Origin: Acidobacteriota bacterium
GTDB taxonomy: Bacteria; Acidobacteriota; Thermoanaerobaculia; Multivoradales; SZUA-115
NCBI GenBank assembly: GCA_003231035.1
Contig: QIHU01000175.1
Location: 1-5,699, forward strand
Direction: 5' to 3'
DNA: 5,699 nt
Shown here: piece by piece, positions 1-4,873 of the stretch
Numbering within the stretch: the stretch's first letter is position 1
Layout: every line of letters begins with the position of its first letter
The notes under the pieces: generated by a model
Told to the model about the DNA's origin: nothing
The model's input: only the letters and a program-made list of their open reading frames with translations
Database searches by the model: none
Program-made: the position numbers and the translations under genes

Positions 1-260
1 TCGCAGCCTTAGGCCACTGCGCGGGAGACAAGACCTCTTTGGTGGAGTGTTGTGTCGTCCTCGCGTCTCGCTTCGCTCGACTCTCGGTACCGCTGTCCGG
101 GATGGGCCACTGAGACCTCGCCGCTTCGCGTCTCGGGGCGGGCAGGGCTTGCGCGGGGAGCGCGAGCCTCACCATGACCTGTAGGGGCGCAGCGTGCCTC
201 CGGCGGATTCGTAAGCCACCCGACGATCGACGTGCCATCTCTCTTGCATCGAGGGCAACG
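1..260. other. Non-coding GC-rich stretch, no gene supported
   Basis: I see no supportable gene here. The minus strand has a frame without stops from about 433 down to the left edge, with ATG codons at 236-238 and 173-175. Its translation is dominated by Arg, Ala and Pro with no recognisable motif, as expected from stop-poor GC-rich DNA. Two plus-strand frames are open for only 100-180 bases. A diverged direct repeat is visible: ggccactg followed by agacctc at 12-37, and again at 105-119 with the 11 bases between them missing. A short match to the repeat flanks downstream, gcgcggggagcgcgagcc, lies at 151-168 (compare 383-401). The stretch could contain the far end of the transcript from the leftward operon or of a convergent gene outside the window. 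Confidence 0.5.
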
Positions 261-370
261 CGCGAGCCGTCAGGCGAGCCCGGCCGAATAGGCCGGACTC
301 CTACGGGGTGAAAGACGAAAAAACGACGTTTTTTCGTCTGAGGGGACCTCGGCGAGAAACCCCCATAAAC
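261..370 (-). repeat. Structured repeat, copy A (putative leftward RNA element)
   Basis: This is one of two copies about 87% identical by hand alignment (13 substitutions and one 1-base indel over 110 positions). Read as minus-strand RNA it folds into three hairpins. P1 pairs 356-364 with 342-350 around a UCGCC loop. P2 is a perfect 27-base palindrome at 313-339 with 13-base arms. P3 pairs 291-300 with 276-285 around a 5-base loop. P1 in this copy needs three G-U pairs and P3 one, all of which would be C-A mismatches in plus-strand RNA. The strand is therefore inferred to be minus. The element lies downstream of the L,D-transpeptidase gene. I do not recognise it as a named RNA family. A dispersed palindromic repeat is the main alternative. 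Confidence 0.65.
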
Positions 371-393
371 AAGAGGGTGGTGGCGCGGGGAGG

Positions 394-502
394 CGCGAGC
401 CGCCCGGCGAGCCCGGCCGCTTAGGCCGGACTCCTATGGGGTGAAAACCGAAAAACGACGTTTTTTCGGTTGAGGGGGTTTCGGCGAGAAACCCCCATAA
501 AT
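394..502 (-). repeat. Structured repeat, copy B (putative leftward RNA element)
   Basis: This is the second copy, starting 133 bases from copy A and lying closer to the upstream gene. Hairpin P1 is fully Watson-Crick here (488-496 with 474-482). P2 lies at 446-471 with one bulged A, and P3 pairs 424-433 with 409-418. Compared with copy A, two P2 pairs have changed on both sides at once (a G-C pair to A-T and an A-T pair to C-G), which indicates that the helix is conserved. A second, longer-range helix is possible between 493-499 (ccccata) and 435-441 (tatgggg). It uses the same bases as P1, so the two cannot form together. No uridine tract long enough for a classical terminator follows P1, P2 or P3 on the minus strand. 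Confidence 0.65.
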
Positions 503-516
503 AAAAGGGAGGGGGA

Positions 517-553
517 GAGGGCGGCTTGCCGCCCGGAGGCGGTCTAGCCGCCT
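517..553 (-). terminator. Twin GC-rich hairpins at the end of the L,D-transpeptidase gene
   Basis: Two adjacent inverted repeats are visible. The first has arms aggcgg (537-542) and ccgcct (548-553) and its loop contains the TAG stop codon of the leftward gene. The second has arms gggcgg (519-524) and ccgccc (529-534) around a 4-base loop. On the minus strand the second hairpin is followed by a pyrimidine run and then a short UUUUAUUU stretch at about 499-506. This is not a textbook intrinsic terminator, because the U tract is displaced by about 12 bases. A role in stopping or protecting the 3' end of the leftward mRNA is plausible. Confidence 0.4.
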
Positions 554-1584
554 TCGTAGACGATCCGCCATTCGCCCTTTTCGCGGCGCCAGTACTGCTG
601 TTTGTTGATCTGGCTGTCGAAATTGTTCGACTTGTAGCCCTGGGCGAAGGTGGCGAGCACCAGGTCGTCTTCGCCCGGGTAGCGGTAGAGGCCGAGTTCG
701 GTGACTGCCACTTCGATGAAGCTCTTGGCTGAGTTCACCCGCCGCTTGTGGGCGAACCACTGGGCCGCGGTCTTGTCGGGAGAGCGGAAGGAGGTGGAAT
801 AGTGCTTGAGGTAGGCTTCCGTGTCGCGGCTCTCCCAATCGCTGCGCCACGTCTCGATCACATGGCGCAGATCCGCGCTCAGTGCCGCGATCTGCTCAGG
901 GTTCACCCATTTCACGGAGTTGGCCACGATCACCGGGGTGCGCCGTACTTGCATGTGCGAGGCCATCGAAACGAAATCGGGATCGGTCAAGGTCAAACAG
1001 CCTCGGCTCGAGCGAGCCAGGAGATCTTCATCCGACTTATCGGAACCGTGAATCCAGATCCCACTTCCGGTTCGTCCCAAACGACGGTCCCAACGATTAG
1101 GGTAATCGATCGGGAAGGCACCGGCGCCGTAGATCGCGGGGAGCACCCTGTCCGGCAGAAACGAGTTGGGAAAGTAGACGCCAACCGGGGTCTTCTCGTC
1201 GCCCTCGCGCATCTTGTCGATACCCTTCTTGCCGATGGCGACATAGTACGAGCCGCTCTTGGACAGCCGTTCGCCGTTTTGGATCAGGTAGAGCGAGTTG
1301 CCCAGCAAGTCGACGACGATCGCGGAGCCAACTCTGGGCGGCAGCTGCAGCAGATTGGCCGGAACCAAAGCCGCGGTGGACAGCGCGCCGGATGTGCTGC
1401 CAGCGGTCTGTCTACTGGCGCCGTAGTCCGCGTCATGGCGAACGTCGGCGGTATCGTCCAGACCATCCGCCGCAAAGTCGCCCACACTCTCGCTGGCGCT
1501 GTTGTTGAAAGCCCGGATGGGAAAAACCAGCACCAAACCAAGCGCCAAAAGAGGCAAGACGTAGCGTAAGCGTAGGGAGCGCAT
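544..1584 (-). CDS. L,D-transpeptidase (YkuD fold) with C-terminal Cds6/NTF2-like domain
   Basis: Predicted exported enzyme of 346 residues that would form 3-3 cross-links or attach proteins in peptidoglycan using a catalytic cysteine. From the ATG at 1582-1584, residues 8-24 are a hydrophobic signal or anchor segment after an arginine-rich start. Residues about 88-222 form the YkuD domain, with the strand motif IVVDLLGNSLYLIQNG, the segment EGDEKTPVGVYFP, and the active-site histidine (IHGSD, His179) and cysteine (SSRGC, Cys196). Many family members have SHGC; here the residue before the glycine is Arg. Residues about 240-346 are a small alpha+beta domain ending in WRREKGEWRIVYEGG, typical of Cds6-family C-termini. 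The reading frame opens at an ATG at 1618-1620, but the AGGAGG at 1589-1594 favours the ATG at 1582-1584 (4-base spacing) over that at 1585-1587 (1 base). It overlaps the stop of the upstream gene, implying coupled translation. The family call is firm; the substrate is not known. Confidence 0.9.
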   Translation of the reverse strand: MRSLRLRYVLPLLALGLVLVFPIRAFNNSASESVGDFAADGLDDTADVRHDADYGASRQTAGSTSGALSTAALVPANLLQLPPRVGSAIVVDLLGNSLYLIQNGERLSKSGSYYVAIGKKGIDKMREGDEKTPVGVYFPNSFLPDRVLPAIYGAGAFPIDYPNRWDRRLGRTGSGIWIHGSDKSDEDLLARSSRGCLTLTDPDFVSMASHMQVRRTPVIVANSVKWVNPEQIAALSADLRHVIETWRSDWESRDTEAYLKHYSTSFRSPDKTAAQWFAHKRRVNSAKSFIEVAVTELGLYRYPGEDDLVLATFAQGYKSNNFDSQINKQQYWRREKGEWRIVYEGG

Positions 1585-2141
1585 CATTCCTCCTCGACCA
1601 TTTCTCGCAAAATTTTCCAATCGTCGCCCTCCCTCACCAGTACGAGAGTCTTGGTCACCACGTCCCGATAGCGATCCGATCGATACCGCTGTAGGAAACG
1701 AAGGGTGGCTCGGTCTTCAGACATCATCTCCACATCGAGAATCGCCACGGCGACCTCCACAAATTGTGGACGCCTCAACCGTTGTCGCCTCTGCCGTTGC
1801 CAAGCTGCGAAGTCGAGCTGCCCCGGAGATACGAACTGAGCTGAATAGTACCCCAGATAGTCCTCGATGCGCTGCTGCGACCAAGCCTCGCTCCAGCCGG
1901 TGAGCAGGGTGACCAAGTCAGCGCGGTGGGTCGACAGCCTCTCTTGAGCCATGCCGTCCGCGGACTGCGCGTGAACAACGCTATTGCCCAAGAGAAGCAG
2001 CGAGAGCCCACCGAAGAAGGCTACTCGACACCCCCGCGCAAGAGCGGACAACCCCATTCCCAAGATCAGGTTGAAGGCCCCTGGGCTCGACCGTGCCCAC
2101 ACAATTGCGTCTTTCAGGGAATTTTTTCGCTGCTCGAACAT
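1584..2141 (-). CDS. Exported stand-alone Cds6/NTF2-like domain protein
   Basis: This 185-residue protein has a hydrophobic segment at residues 40-52 ending in SVVHAQS, a likely signal peptidase site after Ala58. Residues about 72-183 align by eye with the C-terminal domain of the adjacent L,D-transpeptidase. Matching elements include W-x3-W...YL-x2-YS-x2-F-x-SP, the strand FVEVAVAIL (FIEVAVTEL in the neighbour), and an ending of the type V-REGDDWKILRE. No catalytic residues are evident. Such domains are thought to bind ligands or partners, so it may assist the transpeptidase in the periplasm; this is inference. The start is uncertain: the ATG at 2139-2141 has no clear SD and leaves an unusually long n-region, while the ATG at 2055-2057 would give a normal 30-residue signal peptide but also lacks a good SD. 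The C-terminal Glu codons GAG GAG GAA form the SD of the next gene. Confidence 0.8.
   Translation of the reverse strand: MFEQRKNSLKDAIVWARSSPGAFNLILGMGLSALARGCRVAFFGGLSLLLLGNSVVHAQSADGMAQERLSTHRADLVTLLTGWSEAWSQQRIEDYLGYYSAQFVSPGQLDFAAWQRQRRQRLRRPQFVEVAVAILDVEMMSEDRATLRFLQRYRSDRYRDVVTKTLVLVREGDDWKILREMVEEE
1589..1595 (-). promoter_or_regulatory. Ribosome binding site of the L,D-transpeptidase gene
   Basis: The minus strand reads GAGGAGG here, followed after one base by two consecutive ATG codons (1585-1587 and 1582-1584). The site lies inside the last codons (Glu-Glu-Glu) of the upstream gene, whose TGA stop at 1584-1586 overlaps both ATGs. The 4-base spacing makes 1582-1584 the better start and rules against the longer frame opening at 1620. 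Confidence 0.75.
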
Positions 2142-2241
2142 ACTTATTTTTGGCGACTCACTCTGGTTTCCGGCTGGCCCGGCTCGCGCGACAACCGCGA
2201 CTCAGACAGGGTCGCCTTCGACGCCTGTCGACGAGCCCGAA

Positions 2242-2270
2242 ACCATACCGGCTCCGCAGGCTGACGGCAA
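2242..2270 (-). promoter_or_regulatory. Candidate sigma-70-like promoter, leftward
   Basis: On the minus strand TTGCCG (2265-2270) and TATGGT (2242-2247) are separated by exactly 17 bases, each matching four of six consensus positions. Transcription would start near 2235, leaving a leader of about 95 bases before the ATG at 2141. Chance matches of this quality are common, so this is only a candidate. Confidence 0.3.
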
Positions 2271-2383
2271 TCTGAGTAAGTCTGACCAAATCCTACACAA
2301 CACCCCTTGTCCCGAGCAACCTCAACGCCGAGTCTTCTGCCCTGTCACCACCGATCGCACGGTTCTCTGGAGCCCTTTCCCAG

Positions 2384-2392
2384 TGGTAAGAT
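2384..2392 (+). promoter_or_regulatory. Candidate extended -10 promoter, rightward
   Basis: The sequence TGGTAAGAT contains an extended -10 (TGn) and a five-of-six match to TATAAT. The -35 region is poor (ttctct at 2363-2368, 18 bases upstream), as extended -10 promoters allow. Transcription would start near 2399 and give a leader of about 60 bases before the ATG at 2461. Confidence 0.35.
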
Positions 2393-2450
2393 CGCGCCCA
2401 ACGAGCCCAGTTCGAGGGTGAGATTTGACTGCAATTCGAAGAGAATGCGG

Positions 2451-2455
2451 GGAGG
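2451..2455 (+). promoter_or_regulatory. Ribosome binding site of the first rightward gene
   Basis: GGAGG lies 2 bases before an ATG at 2458-2460 and 5 bases before a second ATG at 2461-2463. The second has normal spacing and is preferred. It also argues against a TTG start at 2425. Confidence 0.7.
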
Positions 2456-2460
2456 AAATG

Positions 2461-3015
2461 ATGAGCGACGGCTACCAGCAGGCCCGTGAACGGCGAGGCG
2501 CGCTCGAGCGACTGATCGACAAGATCCCCGGTTTTCGGGGTTACCAGGACCGCGAGCTGCGGCGCGACGTCGACCGCATGCAACGCCAGCACCTGGCCGA
2601 TCAAGTCGAGGCTCTGAAAACCATCGTTCGAGCCCGTACCCGCGCCTACGCCGATCGCGGGCGCCTTGAAGATCTGACCCTGTTCGACCGCCTCGACCGC
2701 AGGCTCGACGGCCTGTCCCAGAGCCTGCGTTTCGCCGACTACGGCTACAGCGGCCTGTTCGACGTAGTCAAGATCCTCGAAGACGAGTTGGAGAAGCTGT
2801 ACCGTTTCGATCTCTCGATGGTCGACGAACTCGCCCAACTCGCCAACGATGTCGCCGCCATCCCACTGCCCAGCGAAGAGGCGACCACCGCCACACCCGA
2901 CCCGCTACGAAAGGCGCTCGAGCGAACCCTAGAGCGGCTGAGCATGGTCGAAGAGAAGTGGGCGAGCCGCGGCGAGGTGATCAGCAAGCTCGTCCACAGT
3001 TCAGCGCAAGGATAA
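2461..3015 (+). CDS. Conserved-looking helical protein of unknown function
   Basis: The 184-residue product is soluble, with no signal peptide, membrane segment or cysteine, and is rich in Arg, Glu, Asp and Leu, so it is probably almost all alpha-helical. The N-terminal part has a recognisable pattern, RGALERLIDKIPGFRGYQDR followed by ELRRDVDR (residues 12-39). I recall similar IPGF-x-GY-x-xREL-RR sequences in hypothetical proteins near SPFH genes, but cannot verify this here. Residues about 40-80 and 100-132 are long amphipathic helices. A Pro/Thr-rich linker at 134-149 precedes a last coiled-coil-like helix (150-178). It heads the operon and ends 49 bases before the SPFH gene, so it is likely a partner of that system. 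It does not look like PspA, although both are helical. Function unknown. Confidence 0.8.
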   Translation: MSDGYQQARERRGALERLIDKIPGFRGYQDRELRRDVDRMQRQHLADQVEALKTIVRARTRAYADRGRLEDLTLFDRLDRRLDGLSQSLRFADYGYSGLFDVVKILEDELEKLYRFDLSMVDELAQLANDVAAIPLPSEEATTATPDPLRKALERTLERLSMVEEKWASRGEVISKLVHSSAQG

Positions 3016-3050
3016 GAAAGAGAGTACTCGGCGCTCGAACGAACGCCACC

Positions 3051-3057
3051 AAGGAGA
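3051..3057 (+). promoter_or_regulatory. Ribosome binding site of the SPFH gene
   Basis: AAGGAGA lies in the 49-base gap after the first rightward gene. The GGAG core is 8 bases before the ATG at 3065, which fixes this start. No terminator-like hairpin is seen in the gap, so the two genes are probably cotranscribed. Confidence 0.7.
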
Positions 3058-3064
3058 GACGATC

Positions 3065-4090
3065 ATGCAAGTGATTCAGCATCAAGATTCCACTGGCCAC
3101 ACCATGGTCGCCCGCGTCCCCAGGGATGGAACCGCCGCCATCCAGCTCGGTAGCCAACTGATCGTCGAAGAGAGCCAGCAGGCGGTCTTCCTGCGCGACG
3201 GCAAGGCGCTCGACACCTTCGCGCCCGGCCGTCACACCTTGACGACCTTGAACCTGCCGCTATTGACGCGCATTCTTGGCCTCCCCTTCAAGGGCAAGTC
3301 CCCCTTCCAGGCGGCGGCGATCTTCGTTTCCACCAAGACTTTCCTCGATCTCAAATGGGGTACCAAGGAACCGGTCGTCTTCCGCGACAGCGAACTGGCG
3401 ATGGTCCGCCTGCGCGCCTTCGGCAAGTTCGCGGTGCGCATCAGCGAGCCGCAACTGTTCGTCAACTCGGTGGTCGGCACCATGGGGCTCTACACCACCG
3501 ACGGCGTCGAGTCCTACTTCAAGGATCTCATCGTCGCCCGCCTCACCGACCTTCTGGGCGAGAACCTCACATCGATTTTCGACCTACCGCGCCTCTACGA
3601 CGAACTCGCGGCGGGGCTCAAGGCGCGCGTCTCCGACGACTTCAAGAAGTACGGGATCGACCTGGCCGATCTCTTCGTTGGAGCGATCACCCCGCCCGAG
3701 GAGGTCCAAAAACTGATCGACGAGCGCAGCGGTATGGCGGCGCTAGGCGACATGAGTGAGTACATGAAGTTTAAGGCCGCCAAGGCGATGGGCGACGCCG
3801 CTCAGAGCTCGGGCGGCGGTGGTGGAGTCGCCGCCGGGATGGGTATGGGCATGGGCGCCGGAATGGGCATGATGCTGCCCCAGATGATGAAGGAGGCGAT
3901 GCAGGACGGCGCCACCGGTACGTCCGCGGCACCTGCCGCGGCGCCTACCACGTCACCAGCCGAGGCAACGCAGTCCGCAACCGACGAATCGAGTTCCGAG
4001 TCCACTCCTGCCTTCTGTTCGCAATGCGGCGGAAAACTACCCGGTGGAGCCCGTTTCTGCCCCTCGTGCGGCACGCGAGTCGCGGAGTAG
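3065..4090 (+). CDS. SPFH/YdjI-type (virion core-like) protein with C-terminal zinc ribbon
   Basis: The 341-residue protein has an SPFH (stomatin/prohibitin-like) domain at about residues 25-225, with family-typical segments such as SQLIVEESQQAVFLRDGK, APGRHTL, FRDSELAMVRLRAFGKFAVRI and a long helix following DDFKKYGIDL. It lacks the N-terminal membrane hairpin of classic stomatins, as YdjI-type members do. A Gly/Met-rich linker (250-270), a short helix and an Ala/Thr/Ser-rich low-complexity stretch (283-315) lead to a zinc ribbon with Cys318, Cys321, Cys332 and Cys335. In Bacillus subtilis YdjI is recruited to the membrane by YdjG and YdjH and helps localise PspA; a similar scaffold role at the inner membrane is inferred here. 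The next two genes encode zinc-ribbon proteins that fit the partner role. The family call (COG4260-type) is confident, the PspA link is not. Confidence 0.88.
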   Translation: MQVIQHQDSTGHTMVARVPRDGTAAIQLGSQLIVEESQQAVFLRDGKALDTFAPGRHTLTTLNLPLLTRILGLPFKGKSPFQAAAIFVSTKTFLDLKWGTKEPVVFRDSELAMVRLRAFGKFAVRISEPQLFVNSVVGTMGLYTTDGVESYFKDLIVARLTDLLGENLTSIFDLPRLYDELAAGLKARVSDDFKKYGIDLADLFVGAITPPEEVQKLIDERSGMAALGDMSEYMKFKAAKAMGDAAQSSGGGGGVAAGMGMGMGAGMGMMLPQMMKEAMQDGATGTSAAPAAAPTTSPAEATQSATDESSSESTPAFCSQCGGKLPGGARFCPSCGTRVAE

Positions 4091-4114
4091 GAGCCCCTGA
4101 GTACGCCACCCACC

Positions 4115-4873
4115 GTGATCACCCAGCTCGACTGCCCACAGTGCGGCGGGGCCAACTCCCTTCCCTCGGGCCGCTCCCTGCTGCGCTGCGCCTTCTGCGA
4201 CGCGGCGCTCTTCGTTGACCGCTCGGGCCTCGTCCTCCACTACCGGCTACCTCGCCTGCTCGACCGCGACCAGGCCACGGCGGCACTGAAACGGTGGATG
4301 GCCGGCAACCAGACGGTCAAGAATCTCGACCGCAAGGCCACCCTGGCCAGCGCCACGCCGATCTGGTTCCCGGTGTGGATGTTCCGCCTCGCTGGCGACC
4401 AAGGCGAAGAAATTCGCATCCAACCCGCGGCGCCGACTCCCATCTCCCAACTCGCCGACCTGCGCATCCCGGCCGGCGAACTCAAGCCGTTCACCGCCGA
4501 GATGCAAGAGAGCCACGCGCCAGCCGAAAATCGCCAGCCCACGATCCCCATCGAAACCGCCCGCGGCTGGCTCGGTGAAGCCGCTGAGCGGGTGCGGGAG
4601 ACAGCGAGGGTTCACCTGCCCTTGTGGGAGTGCCGCTACCAGTACGAGGATCGCGGCTATGTCGCCTTGGTCGACGGCTCCACCGGCACGGTGATGGCCT
4701 CGGTCTTCCCTGAGAAGGCCGAAAGTCCCTTCTGGTTGGTCGCCCTCACCGGCTTGATTCTCTTCGCGCTCGCTGGGCTGGTGATCTCCCATCCTCTGCT
4801 CAAGCTCCTGACCTACGGCGCTCTCGCTCTACCGCTGACTCTTCTCGCCTACTGGGTAAGCCGCAAGGTATGA
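4115..4873 (+). CDS. Zinc-ribbon membrane protein, YdjG-like partner of the SPFH protein
   Basis: From the GTG at 4115 the product has 252 residues. It opens with a zinc ribbon (Cys7, Cys10, Cys25, Cys28, pattern CPxC-x14-CxFC). A middle region contains IWFPVWMFR (83-91) and LPLWECRYQYEDRGYVALVDG (168-188, key Trp171 and Tyr182). Two membrane segments follow at about 206-224 and 228-247, leaving the ribbon cytoplasmic if the termini are inside. Proteins of this build are often misnamed replication or helicase proteins because of the ribbon; I see no helicase motif. It is probably a membrane anchor for the SPFH protein. The GTG has no SD. An in-frame CTG at 4097-4099 lies 3 bases after AGGAG (4089-4093) and would add six residues (STPPTV after the initiator), so the true start may be there. 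It overlaps the next gene by 4 bases. Confidence 0.82.
   Translation: MITQLDCPQCGGANSLPSGRSLLRCAFCDAALFVDRSGLVLHYRLPRLLDRDQATAALKRWMAGNQTVKNLDRKATLASATPIWFPVWMFRLAGDQGEEIRIQPAAPTPISQLADLRIPAGELKPFTAEMQESHAPAENRQPTIPIETARGWLGEAAERVRETARVHLPLWECRYQYEDRGYVALVDGSTGTVMASVFPEKAESPFWLVALTGLILFALAGLVISHPLLKLLTYGALALPLTLLAYWVSRKV

Larger units (their letters stand above)
2142..2460. promoter_or_regulatory. Divergent intergenic region between the two operons
   Basis: This 319-base spacer separates the start of the leftward operon from the start of the rightward one, so promoters for both should lie here. Frames that cross it on the plus strand have no SD or recognisable domain, and I treat them as spurious. 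Visible details are weak promoter matches on each strand (listed separately), an 8-base direct repeat gcgactca at 2153-2160 and 2197-2204, and a small inverted repeat tcgac/gtcga at 2218-2231 that falls close to the predicted leftward start point. No tRNA, riboswitch or operator of a known family was recognised. Confidence 0.55.

Noticed and set aside
2..433. Stop-free minus-strand frame reaching the left edge, with ATGs at 236-238 and 173-175
   Set aside because: The translation is mostly Arg, Ala and Pro, has no SD or motif, and runs through the structured repeats. It is best explained by high GC content.
301..498. Short leftward ORFs in the repeats starting at 366 and 498, both beginning MGVSRR (21 and 25 codons)
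   Set aside because: No SD precedes either ATG, and the copies differ by non-synonymous changes and a frameshifting indel while the RNA helices are kept, so structure explains the conservation better.
261..502. CRISPR array or insertion sequence
   Set aside because: There are only two long copies with internal palindromes, no regular short spacers, no transposase and no flanking target duplication that I can see.
748..1569. Long plus-strand frame opposite the L,D-transpeptidase gene
   Set aside because: It is antisense to a gene with clear catalytic motifs and has no recognisable domain of its own.
1926..2421. Overlapping plus-strand frames across the divergent spacer
   Set aside because: They overlap the exported-protein gene on the other strand, lack SD sites and look like random GC-rich translations.
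2461..3015. The helical gene as PspA
   Set aside because: It is somewhat shorter than PspA, and its charged helices are interrupted by a Pro/Thr linker. I could not find a PspA-like N-terminal amphipathic helix or continuous coiled coil.
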